A DNA stretch of 42,451 nt from contig PDSQ01000039.1 of NCBI GenBank assembly GCA_002747055.1, forward strand, positions 1-42,451, in the 5' to 3' direction. Shown here piece after piece: positions 7,613 through 15,813 of this stretch (position 1 is its first letter; each line of letters begins with the position of its first letter). This DNA is from Gammaproteobacteria bacterium. GTDB lineage: Bacteria > Pseudomonadota > Gammaproteobacteria > Pseudomonadales > Oleiphilaceae. The translations under genes were made by a program, and so were the position numbers. Below the pieces are notes generated by a model. That model saw only the letters and a program-made list of their open reading frames with translations. It did not search any database and was not told where the DNA came from.

Positions 7613-8131
7613 TTACGCACTCAACCTGTCATATATCGATTGCCATTCACTCCGCATTTCTGACCCAAACAGGCAGAAAATAATTTCCATATCGGAAAAC
7701 GCCTGATCACTGCAGGTTTGTATCGCAATAACAGCCGCTTCTTTTACCGGATAGCCGTAAACGCCACAGGATATGGCAGGAAACGCGATTGAACGGCAAT
7801 TGTTTTCTCTAGCCAGCAACAAACTGTTTTTATACGATGACCTCAATACGCTTGCGGGGTCTGATTCATTCTTGTAGATTGGGCCGGCAGTATGGATGAC
7901 ATACTTTGACAACAAATTTCCGGATTGCGTGATTCTTGCCTCACCAAAAGGACAGCGCACACCATTCCTAACTGGCACTTTTCTACATTCTGCCAGCAAT
8001 TCCGGCCCTGCAGCCCGATGAATCGCCGCATCGACACCACCACCTCCGAGCATTCCGGGGTTCGCAGCATTGACGATAACATCCACCTGCAACCTGGTTA
8101 TATCGTCTTCAATAATCTTAATGTTTTTCAT
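7613..8131 (-). CDS. Macrodomain protein (O-acetyl-ADP-ribose deacetylase type)
   Basis: A single macrodomain of 172 residues, like E. coli YmdB. It has the ADP-ribose-binding VNAANPGMLGGGGVD at 20-34, where the Asn-Ala-Ala-Asn and glycine loops hold the ribose and phosphates, and the second loop FPAISCGVYGYP around 118-130. The family hydrolyses O-acetyl-ADP-ribose or removes ADP-ribose from proteins or nucleic acids. No ADP-ribosyltransferase or sirtuin gene lies alongside, so a toxin-antitoxin role is not supported. It is transcribed alone against its neighbours. Confidence 0.88.
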   Translation of the reverse strand: MKNIKIIEDDITRLQVDVIVNAANPGMLGGGGVDAAIHRAAGPELLAECRKVPVRNGVRCPFGEARITQSGNLLSKYVIHTAGPIYKNESDPASVLRSSYKNSLLLARENNCRSIAFPAISCGVYGYPVKEAAVIAIQTCSDQAFSDMEIIFCLFGSEMRSEWQSIYDRLSA

Positions 8132-8296
8132 TTTTTAGCTTAGGCTCATCGGCATATTAACTTGCTTGCCCTGATCGAACGGGGACACAGTCGCTGAGAA
8201 TAACCCCAGACCAACACCCATGGCAACGGTGATGCCAGAAAATGTTAGTCACGCACCTGTAGTTTAACCTCAATGGTAACTCAATACCGATTCGCT

Positions 8297-8302
8297 TATA
8301 AT
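8297..8302 (+). promoter_or_regulatory. Probable -10 element for the CWC protein and rsuA
   Basis: A perfect TATAAT lies 34 nt before the ATG at 8337. The -35 region (TGGTAA at 8274-8279) is poor. Nothing else is recognised in 8132-8336. Confidence 0.45.
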
Positions 8303-8336
8303 AGGCTTGCTCGAAGTCTTAAACCAGGCTCTCTCT

Positions 8337-8537
8337 ATGACAAAGCATGAAAAAAGCCGGTGCCCGCGATGTCACACACTGTTTGAATGCAAAACCGGAT
8401 CGATCACTCTTTGTCATTGCAATCAGGTAAGCCTGAGCCAGGCCCAACGCGAATATCTCTCGCAACAATGGGATTGCTGCCTATGCCATAAGTGCTTGCT
8501 CGAAATTAAACAAGAAACCCCAACTGGATGCGATTAG
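8337..8537 (+). CDS. Cysteine-rich CWC family protein
   Basis: Small protein of 66 residues with eight cysteines in the Cys_rich_CWC pattern: an N-terminal CPRCHTLFEC, then the LCHC core, and a C-terminal CCLCHKCL. This suggests bound zinc, but the function is unknown. The ATG at 8337 is preferred over an upstream in-frame start at 8307 because it begins directly before the conserved zinc motif and leaves room for a 5' leader after the TATAAT. Its end overlaps rsuA by 10 nt, so the two are probably translated together. Confidence 0.75.
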   Translation: MTKHEKSRCPRCHTLFECKTGSITLCHCNQVSLSQAQREYLSQQWDCCLCHKCLLEIKQETPTGCD

Positions 8538-9217
8538 ACAAATATATCACAGACAGCGTCGACTGTTCTCGTTCACAGATTAAACGCTGCATCGGCAAAG
8601 GTCGAATCACAGTCAACGAAGAAATAATAACCGATCCATCCTTGCCTGTTCCAAAAGGCGCCGTTGTCACTTTTGACGGTAACGAAATTCAACGCTATCA
8701 GGCCCGTTACATCATGTTAAACAAGCCTGAAAATTATATTTGCTCAACGAAAAATGAACACTACCCCAGCGTTCTGCAACTAATCACGATTGACAATCGG
8801 GACAAACTGCATATTGCCGGCAGGCTGGATGCAGACACCACCGGGCTTGTTCTGATCACAGACGACGGGCATTGGTCTCACCAGATCACCTCACCTAAAA
8901 AACATTGTCGGAAAGTCTATCAGGTCACTCTCGCCGACCGGATCAAAAATGAGGCTGTCGAACTGTTTAAACAGGGTATTGTATTGAAAAACGAAACCAC
9001 GGCCACACTACCCGGTGAGCTGACCATTTTTGACGACCACCATGTCGAGCTGATTATCGAACAAGGCAAATATCATCAGGTAAAACGAATGTTTGCGGCA
9101 ATCGGCAATAAAGTCACCGCCTTACATCGAACCAGGATCGGAAATATCATACTGGACAAATCACTGAAATCAGGTGAATGGCGTTATCTAAACACTGTAG
9201 AACAGCAGCAAATTTGA
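8528..9217 (+). CDS. rsuA: 16S rRNA pseudouridine(516) synthase
   Basis: RsuA-family pseudouridine synthase, 229 residues. An N-terminal S4 RNA-binding domain (MRLDKYI... to about residue 60) precedes the catalytic domain with GRLDADTTGL, where Asp101 matches the family nucleophile. The C-terminal HQVKRMFAAIGNKV segment is also typical. The length and S4 domain favour RsuA, acting on 16S rRNA U516, over RluE or RluB. It overlaps the CWC gene upstream. The 205 nt after it contain no gene that I can support. Confidence 0.88.
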   Translation: MRLDKYITDSVDCSRSQIKRCIGKGRITVNEEIITDPSLPVPKGAVVTFDGNEIQRYQARYIMLNKPENYICSTKNEHYPSVLQLITIDNRDKLHIAGRLDADTTGLVLITDDGHWSHQITSPKKHCRKVYQVTLADRIKNEAVELFKQGIVLKNETTATLPGELTIFDDHHVELIIEQGKYHQVKRMFAAIGNKVTALHRTRIGNIILDKSLKSGEWRYLNTVEQQQI

Positions 9218-9422
9218 CCTATTACTTTAAGTCATATTGCCAAATATCAAAGAAACACCAGATATCAACGGAATCTAAACTAAACAAACCCACCCAGCAC
9301 TCTGCAAAATAGAAAAAATCCGGTATGCTAGCGGCGATGGGTTTTTTGTCAGTTTTGCAACAATTCACCCGCAGCAATAAACGGAACACGCCTGATACAG
9401 GCTCAGCAATAGGGCATGCAGC

Positions 9423-10688
9423 ATGAACCACAACCAAGAACGCCACATCACATCATTGTCTAAACAAACCATGGCACTCGTGCTTGCTGGAGGCAGAGGC
9501 AGTCGCCTCCACGAACTTACCGCGTGGCGAGCAAAGCCCGCCGTCTACTTTGGCGGAAAATTCCGGATTGTCGATTTTCCGCTATCCAATTGCATTAACT
9601 CAGGTATTCGGCGCATCGGGGTACTGACTCAGTATAAAGCACACTCTCTTATTCGCCACCTGGTCAATGGATGGAGTCATTTCAAACGGGAACTCGGCGA
9701 AACCGTTGAAATATTACCCGCCTCACAGCGATATTCCGACCAGTGGTATCAGGGAACCGCTGATGCCATTTACCAGAATATCGATATTATCCGGGCAATG
9801 AGACCCAAATATATACTTATATTGTCGGGTGACCATATTTATAAAATGGATTATGGTCCGATGCTGATAAAACACGTGGAAACAGGCGCAGACATGACGG
9901 TAAGCTGCCTGGAAGTACCGACGGAAGAAGCTGCCGGCGCCTTTGGCGTAATGAAGGTAGACGAGAATAGTAAGGTACTGGAGTTCCAAGAAAAGCCTGA
10001 ACACCCCTCTGAAATCCCAGGTAGGCCAGGGTACACACTTGCTTCTATGGGCAACTACGTATTTAACGCCGATTTTCTGATTGAAAAACTTGAGACGGAT
10101 GCACAAGATATCAATTCCAGCCATGATTTTGGCAATGACATCATTCCGGAAATAATCAAGGATTATTTTATCCGCGCCTATCCGTTTGTCGACGAGGCCA
10201 CCGGCGGTCGAGCCTATTGGCGGGATGTCGGAACACTGGATTCTTTCTGGGAAGCCAATATGGAAGTCATTTCCACCGTTCCGGCATTGAATCTGTACGA
10301 CCATGATTGGCCAATCTGGACCTACCAGGAACAACTGCCACCGGCGAAGTTCGTTTTCGACGACGACGACAGGCAAGGCACAGCCATCGCATCCATGGTT
10401 TCGGCTGGCTGTATTATTTCCGGATCAAAAGTTCGCCGTTCCCTCCTTTTCTCCAACGTAGTCATCAACGACTATGCCGAAGTGGAAGACTCAGTGGTGC
10501 TGCCTGATGTCATCGTCGGTCCGCGGTGCAAGATCCACAAGTGTATCCTCGATCGGGGCTGCGTAATACCAGAAGGTATGATTATTGGTTACGATCACGA
10601 TGAAGACAGGAAGAAAGGATTTCGCGTGACCGAAAAAGGAGTGGTTCTGGTTAACCGTCCGATGCTGGGTCTTCCGATTGAACGCTAG
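9423..10688 (+). CDS. glgC: Glucose-1-phosphate adenylyltransferase
   Basis: Makes ADP-glucose from glucose-1-phosphate and ATP, the committed step of bacterial glycogen synthesis. The N-terminal nucleotidyltransferase domain has LAGGRGSRL at 21-29 and the [19 protein letters not shown] stretch at 38-56. [10 protein letters not shown] contains the catalytic Asp region, and FQEKP the sugar-phosphate Lys. A left-handed beta-helix domain follows from about 300. At 421 residues it has the normal length. No glgA, glgB or glgP lies next to it, so the pathway genes are scattered. An AGGG lies 9 nt before the ATG. A strong hairpin follows. Confidence 0.93.
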   Translation: MNHNQERHITSLSKQTMALVLAGGRGSRLHELTAWRAKPAVYFGGKFRIVDFPLSNCINSGIRRIGVLTQYKAHSLIRHLVNGWSHFKRELGETVEILPASQRYSDQWYQGTADAIYQNIDIIRAMRPKYILILSGDHIYKMDYGPMLIKHVETGADMTVSCLEVPTEEAAGAFGVMKVDENSKVLEFQEKPEHPSEIPGRPGYTLASMGNYVFNADFLIEKLETDAQDINSSHDFGNDIIPEIIKDYFIRAYPFVDEATGGRAYWRDVGTLDSFWEANMEVISTVPALNLYDHDWPIWTYQEQLPPAKFVFDDDDRQGTAIASMVSAGCIISGSKVRRSLLFSNVVINDYAEVEDSVVLPDVIVGPRCKIHKCILDRGCVIPEGMIIGYDHDEDRKKGFRVTEKGVVLVNRPMLGLPIER

Positions 10689-10716
10689 ACGCTGCGCTCC
10701 CCTCTGCCAGAACTGA

Positions 10717-10748
10717 TTAAGTCAGGCTGGAAACACAGCCTGACTTAA
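10717..10748 (+). terminator. Hairpin terminator after glgC
   Basis: A perfect 13-bp stem (10717-10729 with 10736-10748) with a GAAACA loop starts 29 nt after the glgC stop. A clear U-tract is missing, but stem quality and position make a terminator likely. Confidence 0.65.
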
Positions 10749-10812
10749 CCGCTCTTCCGATACTTATTGGCTATTACGTATACAGATCGACCCGTTGCCC
10801 GTTACAGACAAG

Positions 10813-10858
10813 GGTTCGTTCAGGTGTTCTTTTGCATTAGTAAGCTCGCGAACGAACC
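10813..10858. repeat. Inverted repeat upstream of the oxidoreductase remnant
   Basis: Nine-bp arms GGTTCGTTC (10813-10821) and GAACGAACC (10850-10858) are separated by 28 nt. It lies between the glgC terminator and the start of the decayed oxidoreductase frame. It could be a protein site or scar. No gene is recognised in 10749-10900. Confidence 0.4.
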
Positions 10859-10901
10859 TCTGCTTGGAATACACCATGCCAATTGATCATTATGACGATG
10901 A

Positions 10902-11387
10902 GTCTGGCTAACCTCGATAGACGCTGGGCGCACGGCTATCTGGTCAGTCAATTTCTATCACCCAGACACAATAAAAGACCGTACCAGGAAACGAGAGGCT
11001 TATTTTCTCGACTATACTGAATCTGTAAGAAAAACGACCGAGACGCCCTTGGTAGTGACGGGTGGTTTTCGAACCGCCAGAGGAATGACGGATGCGTTGC
11101 GAGGTGGTGCCTGTGATTTTATTGGTGTTGCCCGGCCTGTTGCCGTTGACCCGGACATGGCCAATCACGTCATAGGTAACCCTGACTATGAAATTAAACT
11201 GAGAACGTTAAGTACTGGAGCCAAAGCAATAGACAAAATGGCGATGTTGGATATCATCCGGTATGAGTTCCAGTTGTGGAGAATGGCTGACCGCAAAGAC
11301 CCAGACCCGAAAATGAGTGAATGGCTGGTCTTTGCAAAAACACTGGCAGGTGCAGGAATATATGCTTTCAGAAAGCGTCGCGCTTAA
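10902..11387 (+). pseudogene. NADH:flavin oxidoreductase (Old Yellow Enzyme family), C-terminal remnant
   Basis: From about 10986 the frame matches the tail of an OYE/2,4-dienoyl-CoA-reductase-type flavoenzyme: REAYFLDYTESVRK, then LVVTGGFR (FMN-phosphate loop) and DFIGVARP, then a tail running to 11387. The frame is open back to a stop at 10899-10901 but has no ATG. Residues before about 10983 do not resemble the barrel. A TTG at 11049 would start in the middle of the fold. More than half the enzyme is missing, so this is a relic. Its last 26 nt overlap the start of the next gene, whose ribosome site lies inside the remnant. Confidence 0.75.
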
Positions 11388-12354
11388 AAAAAATCGCGAC
11401 GCAAACAAGACCCTCCGCTTTGGGCCAAACAGTGTATACCGATATGGCCGGATATCCGACCGCCTGCGCCAGACCACGGCGCTGCTCATCCTGCTGCTGG
11501 CAACAATTTCCAAGCCGCTTGCTTTGACTGGCAACCTCGACCAACTCGATACCGACAAAATCCAATTGGGTTCGGTAAACGCTCTTATCTATGACATTGA
11601 TAACTCAAGGGTACTTTACAGTAAAAATGAGCACAAGGTAGTACCCATTGCCTCCATTACCAAGATTATGATGGCAATGGTCGTACTTGACTCAAAACAA
11701 CCGCTGGATGAATGGATTACCATCAGGAAACCAAAAAACAAGGGCAAAAAAAACGCTTATTCCAGAATCAGAATGGGTTCCCGGCTTCGCCGTAAACACC
11801 TGCTGTTGCTGGCACTGATGTCTTCCGAGAATGTAGCGTCTGGGGTTTTGGGTGAAGCTCACCCGGGAGGCATCGACGCTTTTGTGAAGGCAATGAATGC
11901 GAAAGCAAAATCGTTGGGGATGACCGACACACACTTTGCCGATTCATCAGGACTCTCACCTGAAAACATATCCACTCCTTCAGACTTACTCAAAATGATT
12001 CTTGCCGCGTCCAGATATCGACTGATCAGACAATACTCGACCACTCCCAAATATGGTGCCTATTTCAGGAAACCTCGCTATGTGCTGCACTACGCCAACA
12101 CAAACCTCCTGATCCGACGAGGAACATGGGATTTGACTCTAAGTAAAACGGGTTACCTGACAGAAGCAGGCAGATGTCTGGTCATGATCGGCCAGATCGA
12201 GGGCAACAATATCGCCATGGTCTTTCTCGACGCGTTCGGCAAACACACACCAGTGGGCGACGCGGGTCGGGTTAAAAACTGGCTAACAAAGGGCAACAGC
12301 GGAAAAGTCTCTCTTGCGGCCAGACAATACGAACAATCAAAGAATGCCAGGTAG
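11362..12354 (+). CDS. pbpG: D-alanyl-D-alanine endopeptidase, PBP7 type
   Basis: Penicillin-binding protein of the low-molecular-weight class that cleaves cross-links in peptidoglycan. With the start at 11362 (ribosome site GCAGGA just upstream) it has 330 residues. A membrane or signal segment at about 37-55 leads to the periplasmic domain with all three active-site motifs: SITK 98-101 (Ser98 nucleophile), SEN 155-157 and KTG 262-264. The region after SEN (GGIDAFVKAMNAKAKSLGM) is typical of PBP7/8. The N-terminal tail ahead of the hydrophobic segment is unusually long and basic. It may come from the fusion point with the oxidoreductase remnant, and an internal start is possible. Confidence 0.85.
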   Translation: MLSESVALKKNRDANKTLRFGPNSVYRYGRISDRLRQTTALLILLLATISKPLALTGNLDQLDTDKIQLGSVNALIYDIDNSRVLYSKNEHKVVPIASITKIMMAMVVLDSKQPLDEWITIRKPKNKGKKNAYSRIRMGSRLRRKHLLLLALMSSENVASGVLGEAHPGGIDAFVKAMNAKAKSLGMTDTHFADSSGLSPENISTPSDLLKMILAASRYRLIRQYSTTPKYGAYFRKPRYVLHYANTNLLIRRGTWDLTLSKTGYLTEAGRCLVMIGQIEGNNIAMVFLDAFGKHTPVGDAGRVKNWLTKGNSGKVSLAARQYEQSKNAR

Positions 12355-12622
12355 CCCGATGGCCCGCAAAGCCCGCCTATAACCAATTGGAAATCATGGG
12401 CAAGGCATGTGATTCGCGAAATTTCCCGTTTTTTTACACCTTGGTGGCAACCAGAATGCTGATCCGGGTCAAAAGAACGCCATTAGACGTATCTTAGAAT
12501 GAATAGATATCTTTGCCGAATGACTGTGGCACAGCCGAAAAACTATGGTTACAATTGGTACGATCTAGTGAAACCGAATCAATCCTCTAAAAACTGTATA
12601 AATAGATGCAAGGAAATCAAAC

Positions 12623-13702
12623 ATGCCCCAAAAAATATTAGATGTTGTCAAGCCCGGCGTTGTCACTGGTGATGACGTACAAAAAGTGTTTGCCGTTGCC
12701 AAGGCCAATGGTTTTGCGTTGCCTGCGGTAAACTGTGTCGGTACCGACTCGATCAACGCGGTATTGGAGGCCGCAGCCAAAGTAAAGTCTGCGGTGATTG
12801 TCCAGTTTTCCAATGGTGGAGCGGCCTTTTACGCCGGTAAAGGTTTAAAACTGGACGGCCAACAGGCGGCGGTCATAGGAGCGGTATCTGGAGCGAAGCA
12901 TGTTCATGCACTGGCAGAAGCCTATGGCGTACCCGTCATCTTGCATACTGATCATGCCGCTAAAAAACTGCTTCCGTGGATTGACGGCTTGCTCGACGCA
13001 GGAGAACAATTCTTTAAGGAAACCGGCAAACCCCTCTATAGCTCACATATGATAGATCTCTCTGAGGAAAGCCTCGAAGAAAATATAGAAATCTGCGCCC
13101 GCTATTTGCAGAGAATGTCAAAATTAGGCATGACACTTGAAATCGAACTTGGCTGCACCGGTGGCGAAGAAGATGGCGTAGACAACACCGACATGGACAA
13201 CTCGATGCTCTATACACAGCCCGAAGACGTTGCCTACGCTTACGAAACACTGAAAAAAATCAGTGATCGTTTCACTATCGCTGCGTCCTTTGGTAATGTG
13301 CATGGTGTTTACAAGCCCGGAAACGTGAAGTTGACGCCAAAAATTCTCGACAACTCACAGAAGTACGTCAGTAAAAAATATGGTGTCCCGGAAAAAACCC
13401 TGGATTTCGTCTTCCATGGCGGTTCTGGCTCGAGCGAACAGGAAATCACCGAGTCGATCGGTTACGGTGTTATCAAGATGAATATCGATACCGACACCCA
13501 ATGGGCAACCTGGGCAGGCGTAAAAAATTACTATGTTGAAAATGAAGGCTATTTACAAGGCCAGATTGGCAACCCGGATGGGGAAGACAAACCCAACAAA
13601 AAATACTATGACCCACGGGTATGGCTTCGCAAAGCCCAAGAGTCAATGATCGTACGGCTGGAGCAGGCTTTTAAGGACTTGAACGCCGTAGATACCTTGT
13701 AA
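12623..13702 (+). CDS. fbaA: Fructose-bisphosphate aldolase, class II
   Basis: Zinc-dependent aldolase interconverting fructose-1,6-bisphosphate with the two triose phosphates in glycolysis and gluconeogenesis. At 359 residues it is collinear with E. coli FbaA. It has the LHTDHAAKK segment at 108-115 (Asp110 catalytic, His111 zinc ligand), the ELGCTGGEEDGVDN loop, GNVHGVYKPG and FHGGSGS, with further zinc and phosphate contacts, and NMDTDTQ-like NIDTDTQWA. GCAAGGAAATC precedes the ATG. It is transcribed alone and has its own terminator. The 268 nt before it hold no gene, only weak promoter-like AT stretches. Confidence 0.95.
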   Translation: MPQKILDVVKPGVVTGDDVQKVFAVAKANGFALPAVNCVGTDSINAVLEAAAKVKSAVIVQFSNGGAAFYAGKGLKLDGQQAAVIGAVSGAKHVHALAEAYGVPVILHTDHAAKKLLPWIDGLLDAGEQFFKETGKPLYSSHMIDLSEESLEENIEICARYLQRMSKLGMTLEIELGCTGGEEDGVDNTDMDNSMLYTQPEDVAYAYETLKKISDRFTIAASFGNVHGVYKPGNVKLTPKILDNSQKYVSKKYGVPEKTLDFVFHGGSGSSEQEITESIGYGVIKMNIDTDTQWATWAGVKNYYVENEGYLQGQIGNPDGEDKPNKKYYDPRVWLRKAQESMIVRLEQAFKDLNAVDTL

Positions 13703-13732
13703 CTGTGTTATAAAACCTTTCATTGTTTCTCC

Positions 13733-13765
13733 AGGCAAGCGGCGACACTGCTGCTTGTCTTCTTT
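13733..13765 (+). terminator. Rho-independent terminator after fbaA
   Basis: An 11-bp stem with two G-U pairs (13733-13743 with 13750-13760) and a 6-nt loop GACACT is followed by a U-rich TCTTT, 31 nt past the fbaA stop. Confidence 0.7.
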
Positions 13766-14148
13766 ACTAATCCAATAGAGTTTATCGGCTATATAGATAT
13801 ATTTTCTTTTGTGGTCGCTTGGAAAATGAAACAGTTCGCGACGCGCCAAACCGTTGCCGTGGTGAAATTCGTCCTGTTGGCTGTTATGACCTCATCGCAG
13901 GAAACCAAGAAGCTTTCTGTCACTCAGTGAGGGATGTTCGAAAAAGTGCATATCGCTATTTGAAAAAAGGCTCGTTTTTTAAGCGATGCGACCGTTTTTT
14001 CTGACTCAATATCAAAAAAAATCGATATTTTAAAAAAAATAGTGAAATTCGTACCTGTCTGCAGTAAATTGGTCCTGAGCCCTCTTTTCAGGGGTTTTCC
14101 TCAATTTTTTGTTTTTTTTCAATCTCTTACTTTTAGTGGGGTGATATT
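13766..14148. other. AT-rich non-coding region before the PEP-CTERM gene
   Basis: These 383 nt contain no supportable gene. It has several A and T runs, two CGTTTTTT blocks (about 13973 and 14010), and an 11-nt direct repeat GTGAAATTCGT at 13862-13872 and 14042-14052. A small CCCT/AGGG hairpin lies at about 14078-14094. I could not find a clear sigma-54 -24/-12 pair. It probably holds the promoter and leader of the secreted protein. Confidence 0.4.
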
Positions 14149-15114
14149 GTGCAAAAACCTATATTGAAGCAAACCTTACCGGGAGTTGTCACAATGGTGT
14201 TGATCGTATCGCCTGCATTGGCAGCCCCTATCGGTAATGTTACCTTGACCGATGGTAACTCGATGATGACATTTCGAAGTGGTACTGCCACTACCCATTC
14301 GGGTGTATCATTTGACTATAATGGATGGTGGAGCGGCACAGATAGCTGGACGGTTGATCAAGAGCCGGTCAACTATGTTTCCAAAATGTGCTATCGCGAC
14401 AATGCGATGTTCGATGATCCCTCTTTTGATTGGGACAGCGATTCCCGCGTTCAAAGCGAGAATCTGTACCCGCTGCTAGATGTTGAATCCTGGTCTGTCT
14501 CGGATCGTGATAACAACGGTAACAATGATAAATTTAGCATCATCTATAATGACGGGACACTGAAAATTACCCAGACCTATGCGCTTTATGGTGGTGATTT
14601 CGGTTCAGGGAAATCAGAAGTCACTCACACAACAAGGTACGAAAATATTTCAGGTTCCGAAATGGATCTGACAGCGTTTCAGATCCAGAATTTTGATATT
14701 GGTACCGAATCAATCGAAAATGGCGGCAGCGTAAACGATTGGAGCAATGACTATGCTGAGGTCTTGGCGGATCAGAATATGGCAAGGATATGGGATGATT
14801 CTGGTGAGGTAACCGTATTGATGGAAGAAATGGCTGATCACTGGATTGCCTGGAATAAAGGCTGTGCAAACTTTTATTTCAAGAAGCTTGGGGTCGATGG
14901 CGAGACTGATCTGCCACAAATATCTTCTTTTATCCCCGATTGCACAGGCGATACAAAATTTGTATTCCAGTGGAATTTCATGCTAGGAGATGGTGAAGCC
15001 TTTGAGTTGTCCAATGTCTACAAAGCCTCCCTTGTTCCTGAGCCAGGCACCCTACTACTCTTTGGTACCGGCATTTTTGGTCTGACCTTGCTGGGCAGAA
15101 AAAAACAGCGATGA
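14149..15114 (+). CDS. PEP-CTERM sorting domain protein
   Basis: Secreted protein of 321 residues. A signal peptide with cleavage after ALA at about 23-25 is followed by a body rich in Asp, Asn, Gly and Trp, with few Cys, and no domain I recognise. The C-terminus (297-321) is a complete PEP-CTERM signal: PEPGT, a hydrophobic helix, then RKKQR. Such proteins are processed by an exosortase and usually become glycosylated extracellular or biofilm-matrix proteins. No exosortase or polysaccharide locus lies in the window. The GTG start is supported by a purine-rich GTGGGGTG a few bases upstream. Confidence 0.85.
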   Translation: MQKPILKQTLPGVVTMVLIVSPALAAPIGNVTLTDGNSMMTFRSGTATTHSGVSFDYNGWWSGTDSWTVDQEPVNYVSKMCYRDNAMFDDPSFDWDSDSRVQSENLYPLLDVESWSVSDRDNNGNNDKFSIIYNDGTLKITQTYALYGGDFGSGKSEVTHTTRYENISGSEMDLTAFQIQNFDIGTESIENGGSVNDWSNDYAEVLADQNMARIWDDSGEVTVLMEEMADHWIAWNKGCANFYFKKLGVDGETDLPQISSFIPDCTGDTKFVFQWNFMLGDGEAFELSNVYKASLVPEPGTLLLFGTGIFGLTLLGRKKQR

Positions 15115-15129
15115 GTTTAGTACAGTCGG

Positions 15130-15145
15130 GCGGGACATTGCCCGC
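15130..15145 (+). terminator. Weak hairpin after the PEP-CTERM gene
   Basis: GCGGG (15130-15134) pairs with CCCGC (15141-15145) over a 6-nt loop, extended imperfectly by flanking CAG/CTG. There is no U-tract. It lies between two convergent genes and may end both transcripts. Confidence 0.35.
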
Positions 15146-15194
15146 GCTGTGTTCAATAAAGGGCCGGGGAAATGTCTATCACTCATAAGCCATA

Positions 15195-15800
15195 CTAAAA
15201 ATCACTATGCAGCTTTGCAGACAGGCTTTGAGCAAACCGGGCAACCAGTTTACTCATGGCTGCTACTTGCTCAGCTACCGTAGTTCCGGCTGCAACACTG
15301 TCTGCAAAAACACCAGAGGCAACCACTCCGGACTCGTTCACCCAGGCCCAGGATGCTTGCAATCTGGCATTCTTGCCTTTTTGCCCATCGAAACGGTACA
15401 CGTCTATTTTCAAATTGTAATTACTGCGCTGAGCAAGCATACCGGAATCCAGTACAAAGGTCTGACCGGGAAGACTCGCCATTAGATTTTTCAACAGCGC
15501 CATTTCAAACTCATTCTCCAAACTACCGCCCCACTGATCGAGTTTGGCAATTTCATACTGATTATCCGAGTTTTGTATCACCACCGAAGATCGCTTCAAA
15601 TAATCGGCAAATCGAACTGGACCGACCGATGTAATGATGTTAGTTGCAGGGTTTACAGCACCATCTCGGGATGCTACATCGAGCCCCGGGGAGGATAAAA
15701 GATAAAAGTGACTTTCTTCCGAAGGTGACAAAACGGTACACCCGGAAAACATAAAACCAGAGAGGAAACAGGCTCCAACAAGCCTTGACACATACCACAT
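15195..15800 (-). CDS. ABC-type transport auxiliary lipoprotein (PqiC-like)
   Basis: 201-residue lipoprotein with a lipobox ending FSGC (Cys at about 21) after a short hydrophobic signal. The rest fits the ABC_trans_aux family: FYLLSSP early strand, VGPVRFADYLKRSSVV, and a central stretch on an FDGQKGKNARLQASWAW theme. Members accompany MCE transporters and are thought to sit at the outer membrane end of the complex. It is the last gene of the minus-strand MCE operon, 13 nt after the MCE gene, with AAGGA before its ATG. Confidence 0.82.
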   Translation of the reverse strand: MWYVSRLVGACFLSGFMFSGCTVLSPSEESHFYLLSSPGLDVASRDGAVNPATNIITSVGPVRFADYLKRSSVVIQNSDNQYEIAKLDQWGGSLENEFEMALLKNLMASLPGQTFVLDSGMLAQRSNYNLKIDVYRFDGQKGKNARLQASWAWVNESGVVASGVFADSVAAGTTVAEQVAAMSKLVARFAQSLSAKLHSDF

Positions 15801-15813
15801 ATTGATTCCTTGT

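Noticed and set aside
7512..7706. 64-codon frame before the macrodomain gene
   Set aside because: No ribosome site or protein-like pattern, and it overlaps the macrodomain gene on the other strand.
7613..8131. Macrodomain protein as half of an ADP-ribosylation toxin-antitoxin pair
   Set aside because: No ADP-ribosyltransferase-like gene is adjacent on either strand.
9723..10376. 217-codon frame opposite glgC
   Set aside because: Antisense shadow of a conserved enzyme; no family features.
12526..12536. Short palindrome CTGTGGCACAG before fbaA
   Set aside because: Five-bp arms in a 268-nt gap; likely chance, and no paired promoter could be fixed.
13819..14004. 61-codon frame in the AT-rich region before the PEP-CTERM gene
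   Set aside because: Composition is not protein-like, and there is no ribosome site.
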